In this document: positions 52,301 to 64,000 of the stretch, in pieces
How positions within the stretch are numbered: the stretch's first letter is position 1
Layout: each line of letters opens with the position of its first letter
Origin: Onchocerca volvulus
Lineage: Eukaryota > Nematoda > Chromadorea > Rhabditida > Onchocercidae
Reading direction: 5' to 3'
NCBI GenBank assembly: GCA_000499405.2
Contig: HG738140.1
Coordinates: 11,559,560 to 11,623,559, forward strand
Length of the DNA stretch: 64,000 bases
Made by a program: the position numbers and the translations under genes
Notes under the pieces: model-generated
Seen by the model: only the letters and a program-made list of their open reading frames with translations
The model's database searches: none
What the model was told of the DNA's origin: nothing

Positions 52301-55300
52301 TTTCCGATTATCAACAACGGATCATTTCGCCTTTAAAAGATGCATAATAAACATTTAAATAAAAGAAAAAAAATGCCGTAAATGTTTAATTTTGTAAGAA
52401 TTTTGCAAATATTGAATCCTTCTAAAGATACAGAGGATATCTGAAATTGTCATAAACAATTATTGTAATCAGTTGTAATTGGCCATAAAAAGGTGTCACA
52501 GATGTCCGATTTGAAAAAGCAATATAATTTTAATTATTTATCGACAAGTTGCAAACAGTTGTAAAGACAAGTCTAAATTGATTATCCAACGGATAGATAG
52601 GAATGCTAGAGGAAGGAAAGTAGGGTAAATGACCAGGTAAGATAAAAATTTCATGTTTACCGATGAAAAATGAACCTTCCTTGCTTTTCTTCACAAGTTG
52701 CGACATTGAGAGAATGAATTCTATGTCAACGAGAGTGAAAGTAGCAATCATCGACAAATATTAATTATCTATTTCAGTATGTAATATGAGAAGATAATTC
52801 TCTTTTTTTTTTTTTCGCATTCAGGAGAGACATCATCTCTCATTTCCATTGACCATCTCTGAATGAAACCGTAATTAACGACTTATTCAAACGGAATGGA
52901 AAGATCGTCACATTATTTACAATTTAACAATAGCCTTTTAACCGTTGGTGACAATTTTCAGACTTTCAGTTCACAAATGATCCATTCTAATGTCATGGCC
53001 CGCAAATTGTAAATAAAAATTAGCAACATTCTTCAGAAAAAAAGGGTAAAAATAGTTGATAATAGTAATAAAATTTCAGGTTTTCGAAAGATTTTGAAAA
53101 AGATATAACCCAATGCTTTAAAATGATCAAAAAAAAAAAAAAAATTCGAAAATTTTCATAATTTCCAAAATTGAAAGTTCTTGAAGAGAGAGAGAGAGAG
53201 AGAGGAAGAAAGAGAAAAAAAAAGAAAAGAATATGCCATCTGCTTAATCGTTTGCTTTTTATTTTTCCTTTTTTTTTTTTTTTTTTTTTCAATTACCAAA
53301 TATCGAATGTACATCGTTATAAATGAGTAAACCATCTAATTATCAAACAGATATATCCATTCATTCCAGATAATACTACTTAGGATGAAAAAAGGTGGGC
53401 AGACAAATGAAAAACTGGTCTAATTTCACGCATCACCACTCTTGGCTCAAAATGTAGCCAAGCTTCCTGTCGGCTTTTTAAGCCTCATGCTGTTATTGTT
53501 ACTGTCTGCCAGGATAGTTTCAAGATTATAAGATGAATAGGTACATACACCTGCTTTCTGTAAAAAGTGCTTTTATAGGCTAATCCCTGTAAACATATCA
53601 TTAGGCCAGATTACTCATTACTGAAGCTGTATTATATCATAAGATAAAAGGATCACTGATTTAAAAGATAGAGATTATTGATTTAAAAAAGACGAGATTA
53701 TCTGACTGAATGATTCCATTAAATTGACTATTAGTATTTAATAAATTCATTTAAACAATCTGCCAAATTAATTCCTGATTATTTTAAAATTTAATTTTCC
53801 ACCCAAATAGGATGCAAAATCGATCTATTATCAATGTTTTAACATTCGGCATTCAGAACGCATCCGAATCTACAACTCTGAAATCATTCTATGACAAGAT
53901 CTTATCTTTTTGACGACTCAACTTTTTCATATTTTTATCTAAAAAAAAATCAATCTAAAAATAACGCTTTCTCTTTTTTCTTGTAATATTAAATTGGAAC
54001 TTTACAATTCTTCTTTCTTAAAAAGAATTCTGAGAGTATTCACTTTAAAAAGCCCAAAATTTGACTTCTCAAAAAAAGAGAAATTTTTGAATTCACAATG
54101 AAATAAAACAAGGAAAATTATCAGAGCAGTCCGATTATTGATAAAGTTAAATTAAATATAAGATCATTTAAATATATTTGGTTCATCAATAATATTCTTG
54201 AATTTAGTCGAAATATTTGAAATTATGCCCCATAGCAATTTAAATATGATTTTGAAATATTTCTGAATAAATAGATCGAAAGTTAAATTCTTGTATTTAA
54301 TATCTTTAAAAATTGATGTTTCCAAAACAAAAAATCTTCATTAATTAATTCTTTGATGTTTTTGTATTTTGCTCAAAATTTGTTTAGCAAAACCATCTTA
54401 GACTTGTTCGATTGCTTACAGTAATACATATTTCTCCTCAGGTAGCCATATTTGTGTTTGCTTAATTATACAGTAAGCAGCGCAGCTGTTGACCTCAACC
54501 TCAACAAACGGATCAAATGACGGAAAAAAAGCTGACGTTTACGTTACGATACGTCAATAAAAACCTGAACTTCTTTGAATGTTCCAATCAAACATTATCA
54601 TTTATTCATGGAATGGATTGAATGGATATTACAGATTTGCCAGGTGACGATAATCAAATAAATGGACAAACTTAAATTTGGGGACAGATTAGCTCCATGA
54701 TCTGATATAGCTTTGAAATATAACAAGGCTGACCTTTTCTGGCATCATTTCTAAAACCAACACTACTGAGTTTCTGGATTATGATAGATTTTTAGCATAA
54801 AGGTCAAACTACCCGTCTAAATGTCTGTCCTTTTCTACCGTTACAATTGCTTAACAATTTTGCGGATTCAGATGATAATTCCTTAAAATGTTGCACAAGT
54901 ACATGTTTTCGATAGACAGCTGACATACAATCACTCTAAAATTTTCGTTTCCGGAATATTTCCAATTCAAAAACTCAAAGTTGAATCACTTATGCTGGAT
55001 GGATTCTTTTATATAATGAAATGGATTCCTTCACATTTACAAGGAATCGAAATGGCAATATTTTCTGAAAGCCCAAAGTAATTAAATATTAAATAGCAAA
55101 TAAACCTTCGGAGTCATATTATTTGAAAATCTAAGAGATCGCATAAAAGTAAACTGATATGTTTACTTTTCAATGGTAATATCATATTTTAGAAGCAATT
55201 ATATGATCCATTTTATGACGGATAATTCTCAAAAAAATAGTACAGTAAGCCAATAAGACACACATAGCAATGTGTACATTTTATTATCCAAGAAATCGGC

Positions 55301-56436
55301 TTATCGAAAAAAGAAATTTTTTTCCAATAATTTTTCGAAAAGAAAGATCCGTTAAAAATGCTTATTAATTTGCATCATTTGTTTCATTCCGTAAAACTGT
55401 AATGTGGAAAAAAAAATTTAACCTAAAAAGTTCAAACATATTTTGTCGATATCATTCAAAAGCATGATATTTTTCGAGAAATTTTTCTTACTAAAAAAAT
55501 AAGACTCAGCGGGAAAAAAAAATTCCATTCATGCAATTAAATTCCTTGAAATGAGCTATTCAGAATGTTTCTTAATTTCCTAAAACTTAAAAAAGTATTA
55601 CAATAAAGAAGATAGAGAAAGAAAAAGTGGAAAAAAGTGAAATTTTATAGCCAATTATTATCGACAAAATGTGCGAATCATAAAAAGGGAGAAAGAAAAT
55701 AATTCAGGAAGTTTCACAAAGCTCTATTTGTGGAAAAAAAAATTATGATTTCATAAATGGGCAATTACTGCGAGTAATAAAATATGCTCAATTAAATTAG
55801 ATCAGAAAGTAAACTAATTTCAGTTCAATCGACTACGATGACTAAAATTCACTAATATATCAGTGTACTAGATTAGATCATAAACGGTATGAGCTTCAAA
55901 TAATCTTCATGTGATGTTTAAAAACTCTACTATCGACTGATTATTCTAAAACACCAAGAATTGTACATTTCTACTTCTCCTTTGGATAAAAATATAAAAC
56001 TTCTTTGACAAGCTGTGCTGAAAATTAGCGGAAAAAAAACCAAAGAGCTGCCAGGAAAATGTCCTGGAGATAAGTTTGAAGAATATTGGAATTAATAATA
56101 TTTTCCAATTAATTGATCAAACAAGTCAAACAATAATTCAAAATACTTTATCAATCATTCTTTATAATTTATAAAAATTATCTAATAGAGGTAATCCATA
56201 TTTTTTATTAGAAAAGATAAATTCAAGAAATAATCGAAGAAAAACCAACCTTGATTTCATGATAGCCAACGTCCTATCATTTTGACATGTGGTACTTAGA
56301 TCAGTACGATGGCTCGGATTACAAAGGCCTAACGTGAAACGTCCGTAATTTGCCAGTTGTATGGCGATGTACCTTCCAACAGGACATTCCAGAATTGCCT
56401 CTTCACCTTCACAAAATATTTTCTGAATTGGTGCAT
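39188..56436 (-). CDS. lat-1: latrophilin-like adhesion GPCR LAT-1 (5' end incomplete)
   Basis: Adhesion GPCR; LAT-1 in C. elegans controls division-plane orientation and tissue polarity. Exons: 56436-56250, 50100-49991 or 48661-48543, 47966-47867, 47753-47538, 47374-47194, 47002-46819, 46342-46211, 45981-45782, 45373-45209, 44723-44517, 44147-43994, 43766-43529, 43214-43046, 42812-42645, 41839-41750, 40368-40248, 39636-39188, plus an optional cassette 44987-44862; phases agree. Order of domains: galactose-lectin/RBL ([19 protein letters not shown]); Thr-rich linker; HormR ([14 protein letters not shown]); GAIN; GPS ([20 protein letters not shown] with cleavage expected between Leu and Thr); seven membrane helices ([63 protein letters not shown]); and a tail with [10 protein letters not shown], polyproline and SDDSAYSD. 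About 1026 residues are assigned after the signal peptide, close to C. elegans LAT-1. The first exon listed starts in phase 1, so at least one more 5' exon exists. Confidence 0.95.
43332..43358. repeat. A27 homopolymer in lat-1 intron
   Basis: Uninterrupted run of about 27 A between the exons encoding helices 4-5 and 6-7. Confidence 0.95.
44862..44987 (-). other. lat-1: candidate cassette exon of lat-1 between GPS and first membrane helix
   Basis: Bounded by TTTTAG (acceptor, 44989-44988) and ATA|GTATTG (donor, 44861-44860). It is exactly 126 nt, open in phase 0, and both flanking lat-1 exons meet in phase 0, so inclusion adds 42 residues beginning [18 protein letters not shown]. Direct joining of the flanking exons gives a spacing identical to C. 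elegans LAT-1, so the cassette is extra. If the donor is not used the frame stops at TAA 44813-44811, before any membrane helix. Confidence 0.55.
45075..45179. repeat. three tandem 35-bp units in lat-1 intron
   Basis: Units at 45075-45109, 45110-45144 and 45145-45179 share the core taacttttcagg and an upstream gatta-acg block. They fill about half of the intron between the GPS exon and the candidate cassette exon, starting about 30 bp from the GPS-exon donor. Confidence 0.9.
48543..48661 (-). other. lat-1: lat-1 lectin-domain second half, version B
   Basis: 119-nt exon after TTTGTGCAG, ending before GTAATAG; phase 2 in, phase 1 out. It encodes [10 protein letters not shown]...[16 protein letters not shown], the canonical second half of a galactose-binding lectin domain and the better match to C. 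elegans LAT-1 (CPNTPKYLEVKYNC). Confidence 0.9.
49991..50100 (-). other. lat-1: lat-1 lectin-domain second half, version A
   Basis: 110-nt exon after GGTTTAG, ending before GTACC; phase 2 in, phase 1 out. It encodes [31 protein letters not shown], homologous to version B but clearly diverged. Including both exons in one mRNA would shift the frame, so they are probably alternatives. Confidence 0.85.
53183..53205. repeat. GA microsatellite
   Basis: About 11 GA units in a lat-1 intron, close to a T21 run at 53269-53289. Confidence 0.9.
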
Positions 56437-56783
56437 CTGCAAAAAAGTAGAAAATAAAATGCAGTATAAAAAATTATCATAGCAATGATTCAATATTCAA
56501 AATTTCAATTATCCAGAAAAATATGCATGTAGCAATACCGAATTGTATCATCAATTAAATCCATATCATTTTTTTGTATTTTTGAACACAAATATAACGA
56601 GCAAATGATGAAGTATTCATGGGAATTAGGGTATAACTTATTCTGAGCCAAATATTAAACCTGATTTTTGGCAGGCTCATACCTATATTAATTCTTTTTA
56701 TTTTCGAATTTTTTTGTTTTTTTAATTCTTTTTGTGTTGCTAGTTCTGGAGACTAATTGTTTTTTGATGTCGGTCACGTATAA

Positions 56784-57230
56784 AATCTATTTTTATGATC
56801 TTTTTTTATAATTATGCCTACTTTGATTGATAGTTTTGATAATTGGATATTATCTTCAATGCTGGGTACTCCTGATACTTTTTCTCGTGTTGATATTTTG
56901 ATTTTTTGAGTTACTTTTGTAGCTTTCTTAGTGATTATCAGTCCTTACTTGTTGGACATGGTTCTGGTATCAGTTGGGTTTTTTATCACCTTCGAAAGTT
57001 GAGCATTAACCTGATTTATCTTTGAACTATATAATTTGAGGTTTGCATATTGCTGATATTGGTCGTTTGTTGAGCAATTATTCAAAATATATGCTCTATT
57101 GCTGTGACTTTATATATGATTAATTTTTGTTTGGATTTTATCGATGTTGTCCATTCTTAGCTTAGATGGTTCTTTGTTATTTTTGTTGCTTATCGTAATT
57201 TTAATACCGGAAATTAGCCGGAAATTCGAT
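56784..57230 (+). pseudogene. possible nuclear insertion of mitochondrial DNA (NUMT)
   Basis: 149 codons with no TAA or TAG but six TGA codons, on a T-rich, G-over-C strand as in nematode mitochondrial coding strands. Read with TGA=Trp and ATA=Met it gives a hydrophobic, membrane-protein-like sequence. I cannot match it to a particular mitochondrial gene, so this may be chance. Confidence 0.25.
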
Positions 57231-57724
57231 TAAATTACCCAATGTTAATAAACAATTCTCACATATATAAATGTTAATTGATTTCTTCTGCGATGCTTAA
57301 AAATATATAAATGGATTGTTCGTTTTACTTCGCAAATTTTTGCTAGAATAAATTAATGATTGACTTTTTATAGTCTCTAAAAATAGACAAAATGATCAAT
57401 TTCATCTCTATTTATAGTAATGACTGAGCGAGCTTTCATATTATTTAGCAATATTAATATTTATGAATTTTTCTTACGATTTAAAAAAAAATCGACACTA
57501 ATTTATTTCTTTAATTTTTAAATGCTCTATTCTTGCCAAACAACACTATCGGTTTGTTAATTAACAAACATATGCTGACTTCTTAATTAATTTAATCAAA
57601 ATTTGGCAGCTTCTTTCATCTCAAAGGATACATAATTGAATACGTATTTTATATACTACTTGTTAACAACTCAATCCTTCTTCATTTGTTTTCTTAAAAA
57701 AACAGGTGAAGAACGGGAGCCAAC

Positions 57725-57770
57725 CTGAGACAAGGAGGCTAAAACATGATGATGACCCTAACCAAAACAT
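57725..57770 (-). other. lat-1: candidate signal-peptide exon of lat-1
   Basis: Minus-strand ATG followed by MFWLGSSSCFSLLVS and a CAG|GTTGG donor leaving one base (G), the phase the next exon (56436) needs; joined they read ..[12 protein letters not shown]. The segment is short and only moderately hydrophobic, and other short ATG exons could be hidden in this region. Confidence 0.3.
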
Positions 57771-60700
57771 GATGACCCCAACTTAACTTTCTTCATATTT
57801 ACGCTTCCCTTCTCATCTCTTTCATCTACTCCAAGAATACTTCTGGAGAAATCGCTCTGTTGGATACCACTTAAAAGAACGAAATGATTTAAAGCTGAGA
57901 GTTAGCAAAGTGGATAAGAATCTCATCCTATGGATTGCTTGTCTTCTCATCCTTTTCAAACAATGATTCTGATTCCAATTTAAGGATTCTTTGTAATTAA
58001 ATGGAATGAATGTTCTTGAAATAACATGCTCTTCTATACTTATTATGTTAATTTCAATTTTTCTGTTTAAGAAGTGATATACTTATGTTAAATGAGCTTT
58101 CCTATCTTTGACCGTGAGAATATTTCGATTTTTACCTAAATTTAAATAGTCGGAATTAAATTTAGTTCAATTCCTTCATATCAATCTAATGAATGGTACC
58201 AGAAAATCCCTCGTCTCTTCGTTTGAAACGAAAAATGTTGTGTTGTGTTAGTACAGGTGAAGAGTTGTAAACTAGACAGATTCACATTTCTATTTACTCA
58301 ATGATTAAATTTGACAAATAATGGAATATCTTCAATTACTGTCTGCCATCTCATCTTCCATACCCCGTATCCCGGGATGTCTCTTTGGTGGTTATATAAT
58401 CCTTGCCTGTATTTCAGTATTTCCTGAAAGTAAATATATCGTCGAATGCTAACTTCACTGAACGATAGCTACTGTATTCATTTGAACACCAACAATTCAT
58501 CTTTTTGCTTTTTTCTTAAATTTGAATTTTAAAGATGATTTGAATTTGCAGAAGTGCTGTAGAATTGAACAAATATATGACACATATTAATCAATATTGT
58601 TACTACTGTACTGCCATTCGAAATTCTACATAGTATACCGAACAGTCTCTCGAGATTCCAGATAAATGAATAGTCGAGTAGAAAAAAACCCCAACTAACT
58701 TCGATTTATTCTAATTTTTTTCCAAAGAAATTTTAAACTTTCATTCAAATTTTGCGTCTCATTTATCCTTGATGTTAGTCGCATTTTCCTTTCTTTCTAT
58801 CTTCCTCCCTCTTCTGTTATAGTCTATTAACAGATTTTTTGCTTTTCTTATCCATTTTTTTGATCATTTCAAGAAATAAAAATGTCACATTAATGCCATC
58901 CTCTCTTCCACTCCTGCTATTCTCTCTTTTTCGTTAATTTATAATAGAAATGAGAAGAATTAATTGGTTTTTTTTCACCAATTTTTCAGCCACTGTCCAG
59001 TGTGACAATAAAAATTTTTTTTCTAATCAAATGGAAAAAATGGGAAGAAGAAGAGATGGAAGGAAAGTGAGAAATTTGTCAGAAAATTCAATCATTTCTT
59101 TTAATTCGATGAAAAAACTAATCCAACTTAGCAGACACTGTCAGTGACAATCTAAAGCTGTATTTTAAAAAGACTCTTAATTAGGAGCAATTGCTTCCCG
59201 GTTTAATCTTTACGCTTACGCCTACTATAATATGTTAACTAAAGGGATTAAATTTCATTTTGGAGCCATCTGAAAAACAAGAAGTGAGAAGTCAAAGATT
59301 AATAATTATTTAATTTAATTACGAAAAGAAAGCATTTAATCAAAATTTGAAAAAAAAAATTAGATTTCATGCTAAATTAAAGAAACTAAGCATTGAACAT
59401 CTTTTAACAAAAAATTTTTCAATTTTTTGTGCTAATTGAAATGGATTAAATTCTCTTTTCGTTTATCGATTAATCTCTCTTCTTAATTATCGCATCTTAC
59501 GAAAGTTACCTTAATAAGCTTTAAAAGCTTAATACCAACAATTCCAACTACAACTACTAGTACACAGAAACAGAAGAATCTATCCTTCTTGCTTAATCCG
59601 ATCAACAAATACTACAGATGTCAAAATTCCCTCCCAGTAGGATCTCATCGGATTTCTTCAGCAAAGTTTTCACCGACTTCTGTTTCATGTTACCGCTTTT
59701 TCTCTCCACCTTTCGATAGTACCGCAACTGTTGACACTAATTGATCATTAATGAGTAAGTACTTGTACTAAATGATACATCACATTTCCCATCTTTTTGT
59801 CACATCCATTTATTTCAGGGATAAATTGAAAAATGATCTTTGTTTGGATGTTACTTTGAATGTTACAAACAACACCAAAAATCATTCATAAATTCATTCC
59901 AAACAAAGAGAAAGAGGTAAAATTCATCAAATTGCTTGTCTTAACACATTGTGTTCATTATATAATTGAATAGAATCAGAAAATGAAAGCGAATTTAACA
60001 AATTTCATTTTGCAATTAACTTGAAAGTCTGAGAATTCTTGGAAAACAAAATAATATTTATCGAAATTTAACGAAAATTGAAACTAATATATTCTAAATG
60101 TTTCGAAAATTCATTACAAATCTTGATAAAATTAAAAAGTTTTGTCAGCTTTCTCACCCTTTTCTTTTATTTTCAATTTCTTTATAGTTACAACTTTCTT
60201 ACTCGTTGAGTAATTCGTTTTATTCCTTCCTTTCCGGTTTTTTTTTTTCAAATTCAATTTTAGACTTACAGCATTTTTTTAGAGGGAAAAGCCTGAATTT
60301 AATTCTAATTTCAAATTATCTAATAATACCGATAATTTTAGTTCGGAAGTTAGTAAATGGTAATTTGATTTTCAGGTCATCAGTATCGGTGAAATTACAT
60401 TAAAGAAAATGTGCGGATAATTACGCAAAGCATGAACCGGAAATGATGGGCACGAGATCAACATATTCTTCAAGATGTCGCAAGCATCAGAAGGTCAGAT
60501 GTCACGACAGGTACCTTTGGTGTCCCTCTTCCTCCTGTGCTCTATTTTATTTATATTGCTACTAAATTCCTTTTGTAAAATGCGAAAAATGAAGTTCCCC
60601 CTTTCTTGTCCCAAGTAAATCTGTGATTATGCAATCAGATTGGACAGATCTGATCTTTTGATATAGCAGCCTGAGGATGATCTGTGATGAAAAGACTCTT

Positions 60701-63700
60701 CCATTTACTTATATCTAATTTTTCCATCTATTCTTTTTGCCTTTCCTTCCTTCTAATTAATTATTTGTTTTTGTCACTCTATATTTCACTCTTAAAATCA
60801 AGTGAAATTCAAAAAATTTTAAACATTCAGTTATCATGGAAAGTTGAAATATTTAAATCTTAATTATATTAGTAAAGTAATTTCATAAAATTGAACAAAA
60901 TCGAAGAATGATATGACGCTGGTGCTTATCTATCAAATGACCGAGAATTCCTAAAGATCACAGAGTCATCAAAATGTTATACCACAAATCTTACTTTAGA
61001 AATGATAATAGTTTAATTAATAAAAACTTGAGCAAAAAACATTTGCTAGAAAAATCATTTCCTGATTTTGTCCGATAGAAAAAAAAATTCAACAATTATC
61101 AGAGATTTCCGGAATCCAGAAGTAATATGAGATGCTCGTAAATTTTCATATTTGAAATTAAAATTGGAATAGATTAGAAATTTTTCCGAAAAAAGAAATT
61201 CGAACAAAATTTGTTAATAAAATTTTACTTTTCCAAAAATTGTATTATTTCTGCTATGAGAAGAGAGGAATTTTTATAATCGTAAGGTTGTTGTGAAAAG
61301 GTTCATTAGTGTGCCTTAGAAAAAGCATTCAATTTCACGGCAGTCCATATCCTTCCATCCATTTTACATTCTTCAACCATGCTTAACAATAATTTGTGGA
61401 AGCAATCATCCAAAATGATCCTCTTCATACTAAAGTACTACTACGATTACTGGCCATTCAAGTATGTCAACCAGCGCCAAGCCAAGCCATCATTGTTTAT
61501 TGTTAGTAAATTCCTATTTGATCTCTAAATAAGCATGAAAGGTACAAAATATTTTCGAAATATTCATAAAATTATCACTGAAATGAATCTTTGTTGAAAT
61601 TTTACATAACTTAATAATATGAGAAATATTTCGATTATTTAATTGCTAAAAATTGCTAGTGATAAAAAGACAGATTAAAAGATTTATATATTTCTTTCAA
61701 GAAAAATTCATCGTACTACTATTTCTTGATGATAATTCATTACACTGACCGTTTTTCGCTTTCGGAACAATTCATGCGGTAATCTTTCATACAAAGAGAA
61801 ACTCATTAAGATATATGAATGAATTACAGAGAATGGTTAGAAATAGTTCGAGAAACTATTCAAGAATCTTCACTTCAGTATCCTTCGATTGATTCATCAC
61901 CAGTGCATTCATTTTGAAGTTTTCTACCTTAATTTTTTACAATTTCAGTTTTGATCGTTTAACTGAATGTAGAGAAGTTTCTATTATTATCAAAATTTTG
62001 CACTTATGTATTATATTTCAATTATTTTGCATATGAATTAACAGCAATTCATGCCTGGAAACAATTAATGCCATGAGAGTTTAAACAGATTTGAGAGGTT
62101 GGCATTCATTTCGCCGCATAATTTATTCCAATTGTATGAAATGAGTGGAATTTCATGGGAAATTTCAAGCTTCATCCTAACATTCATTCTCTTTTCAACA
62201 CCTCTCTCATTCATATTGCTAGATTCACTGACAAATTTCACAAATTAAACTTAGCATGAGCATTAATCAAAAGCATTCATTCATATATCTGGTAAGCAAA
62301 ATTGAAATATATTTCTGGAATGAGTCATATAATTTATGTGTTTATTTTATACTTTTCACTTATAAATCAATTTGCATCGCTTTTCTTCCCTTTTTTTTTC
62401 ATCTCTGAATTTGAAGTAGATATGATCAATGACGCAAGGATATATTTTGAAAATCAATCAATTATTGTACACGAAAATAAGACTTAATTTTGCATATTAC
62501 AACATTTAAATCTATGTAAATCGTAAAGCATTAAAATATATATAGAAAGAAAAAAAAATGATAGTTACGTATTGAAATACGCAGAATCGATACCACAGAA
62601 ATAAGTACACCGATGGGTATTATTATTGCGCCAATATGTAATTTTGTTTTGAATTTAGCAAAAAAATTAGAGAAAGATGAAAAGTAAAACGTTGATATAT
62701 AAATTAAAATTATCCTAAATGGTAAATTTATTTATTGAAAAGATGAATGGCCATTAGGAACAAGAGAAAGATAATTAAGAGCTTCATTTCTACCAGAAGC
62801 CTGGGCCAAGATTCAATTCATTTGAAGAAACTAAAATTGTCAATAGGAGTATTTGGCCCCTTTATAGCAGACAAATTTCTTTGCAGAATAGCGAGCCAAC
62901 TATTTCCTTCTGCTCTCGAATATTTGTCTCATTCATGAATATAACGACAAAGCTAATTCCAGGCTGTAAGATTAAGTGATAAAAGTATTCATTTATCCTT
63001 TTCTTATCATTTTTATATCATTTCTTTCTAATGCGTCTAAAATCTGTAATCTTTTCATTCAATCCACAAGCCTTTTCATCACATTCAACCAAAATATCTA
63101 TTAAATCATGCGACTGTCTCTTGGATTCATTTCATTTACTGATAATTTCCTTAGCTAATTAATCTGTAAATTAATCTGTCATTTTTGATAATAATATTGA
63201 TAAAAATTATGTTTGCTAATAATCTGAAAAAATATTTTTTGTTTGTTTTTCAAAAAAGTTCAAACCAATAATATTTAACATTGATATATTTTAAGAAAGA
63301 TAATAACTAATCATATAGATAAAATACCCTACATTTAAATATTAATATTAAAAAAAAAATGACTAAAAATTTCCGAAATTTAAGTTATTGTTGATTCTCT
63401 AAGCGTTTAGGAAGGACATCTTAACAAATTTCAAATTTCAAATTTAAAAAGCACTTTAAAAAATTCTGAATTTCAAATTCAAAAATGTAACACCCATCTT
63501 ATCTTCATATTAATAACTTTTACTAAACAAACAAACCGATGCCAGAATTATACGCTGCCGGCTTTCTTTTGATGTCTCATTCAAATGACCCTCCTCATCT
63601 TTTTCATATTGAATTCCACAGCTATTGTTATCAGTGATAAGTGATAAAGATGAATGTTATCTCAACACTACATTATTAATCAATCAATTCAACTTCTACC

Positions 63701-64000
63701 AATGTCCATTGCTCATTCACTACTGGTCATTTCAACAAAAATCATCGAGTATTTCCATTTCCAATCTCATCTTCTTTCCTTGATCGACCGCAAAGATAAT
63801 GCTGGGAAAAATGAACTATGAACGAATTTCTACCGTCAAATTACTTCTTTTTATTATTTCTCCCTTCCTTTTCTTCTCTTTCCCTCTCGCTTCATGAAGT
63901 TATTCTCTTTAACCTGTCCACAAACCCTAATTATATGCATTTCTCGAATCATTATTTTTCATCAAATTTTACGAATTTATTTGATTTGATATTATAATTT

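Larger units (their letters stand above)
56437..64000. other. lat-1 5' region, no supported exon except candidates
   Basis: 7.6 kb upstream of the first certain lat-1 exon. It should contain the signal-peptide exon, 5'UTR and promoter of lat-1. One candidate signal exon is listed at 57770-57725. A T-rich segment at 56784-57230 is open only if TGA is read as Trp. From 58 to 64 kb I see AT-rich non-coding sequence only. Confidence 0.5.

Noticed and set aside
62747..62938. 63-codon plus-strand open frame near the right end
   Set aside because: No recognisable domain, no splice-linked partner; length is not unusual for chance in a window of this size.

Overview
The window is nuclear DNA of an intron-rich animal, almost certainly a nematode and most likely a filarial or other spirurid worm. 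It is very AT-rich, splice acceptors are of the short T-run TTTCAG type, and the adhesion GPCR at the right matches nematode latrophilin LAT-1 from lectin domain to cytoplasmic tail. I saw no convincing tRNA, rRNA, CRISPR or intact transposon. Gene models were built by hand, joining exons at GT/AG sites with reading phase kept consistent through each model; none is confirmed by transcripts.

Layout, left to right: (1) minus 4268-1593, an unidentified 304-residue protein with a C-terminal membrane anchor. (2) plus 4446-10323, NOC2/NOC2L, a nucleolar factor for 60S ribosome assembly; its start codon is only 177 bp from that of gene 1, head to head. (3) minus 14648-10854, glutathione synthetase, tail to tail with NOC2. 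(4) plus 20408-27413, inscuteable (INSC), a spindle-orientation and cell-polarity adaptor. (5) minus 34070-29038, an unrecognised secreted protein with two cysteine-rich modules joined by a glycosylation-rich linker. (6) minus, from 56436 (5' end unresolved, possible signal-peptide exon near 57.75 kb) to 39188, the latrophilin lat-1: lectin domain, HormR, GAIN/GPS, seven membrane helices and a proline-rich tail.

The spaces at 14.65-20.4, 34.1-39.2 and 56.4-64 kb hold no gene I can support; they contain simple repeats and a few decayed or ambiguous open stretches.

The genes do not form a pathway. INSC and LAT-1 both have known roles in oriented cell division or tissue polarity in animals; the others are housekeeping genes or unknown. 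The most interesting signals are in lat-1: two phase-matched versions of the second half of the lectin domain that look mutually exclusive, and a 126-nt in-frame cassette exactly between the GPS and the first membrane helix, which could lengthen the tethered-agonist linker or, if read through, give a soluble receptor ectodomain. A 35-bp triple tandem repeat fills much of the intron just before that cassette.
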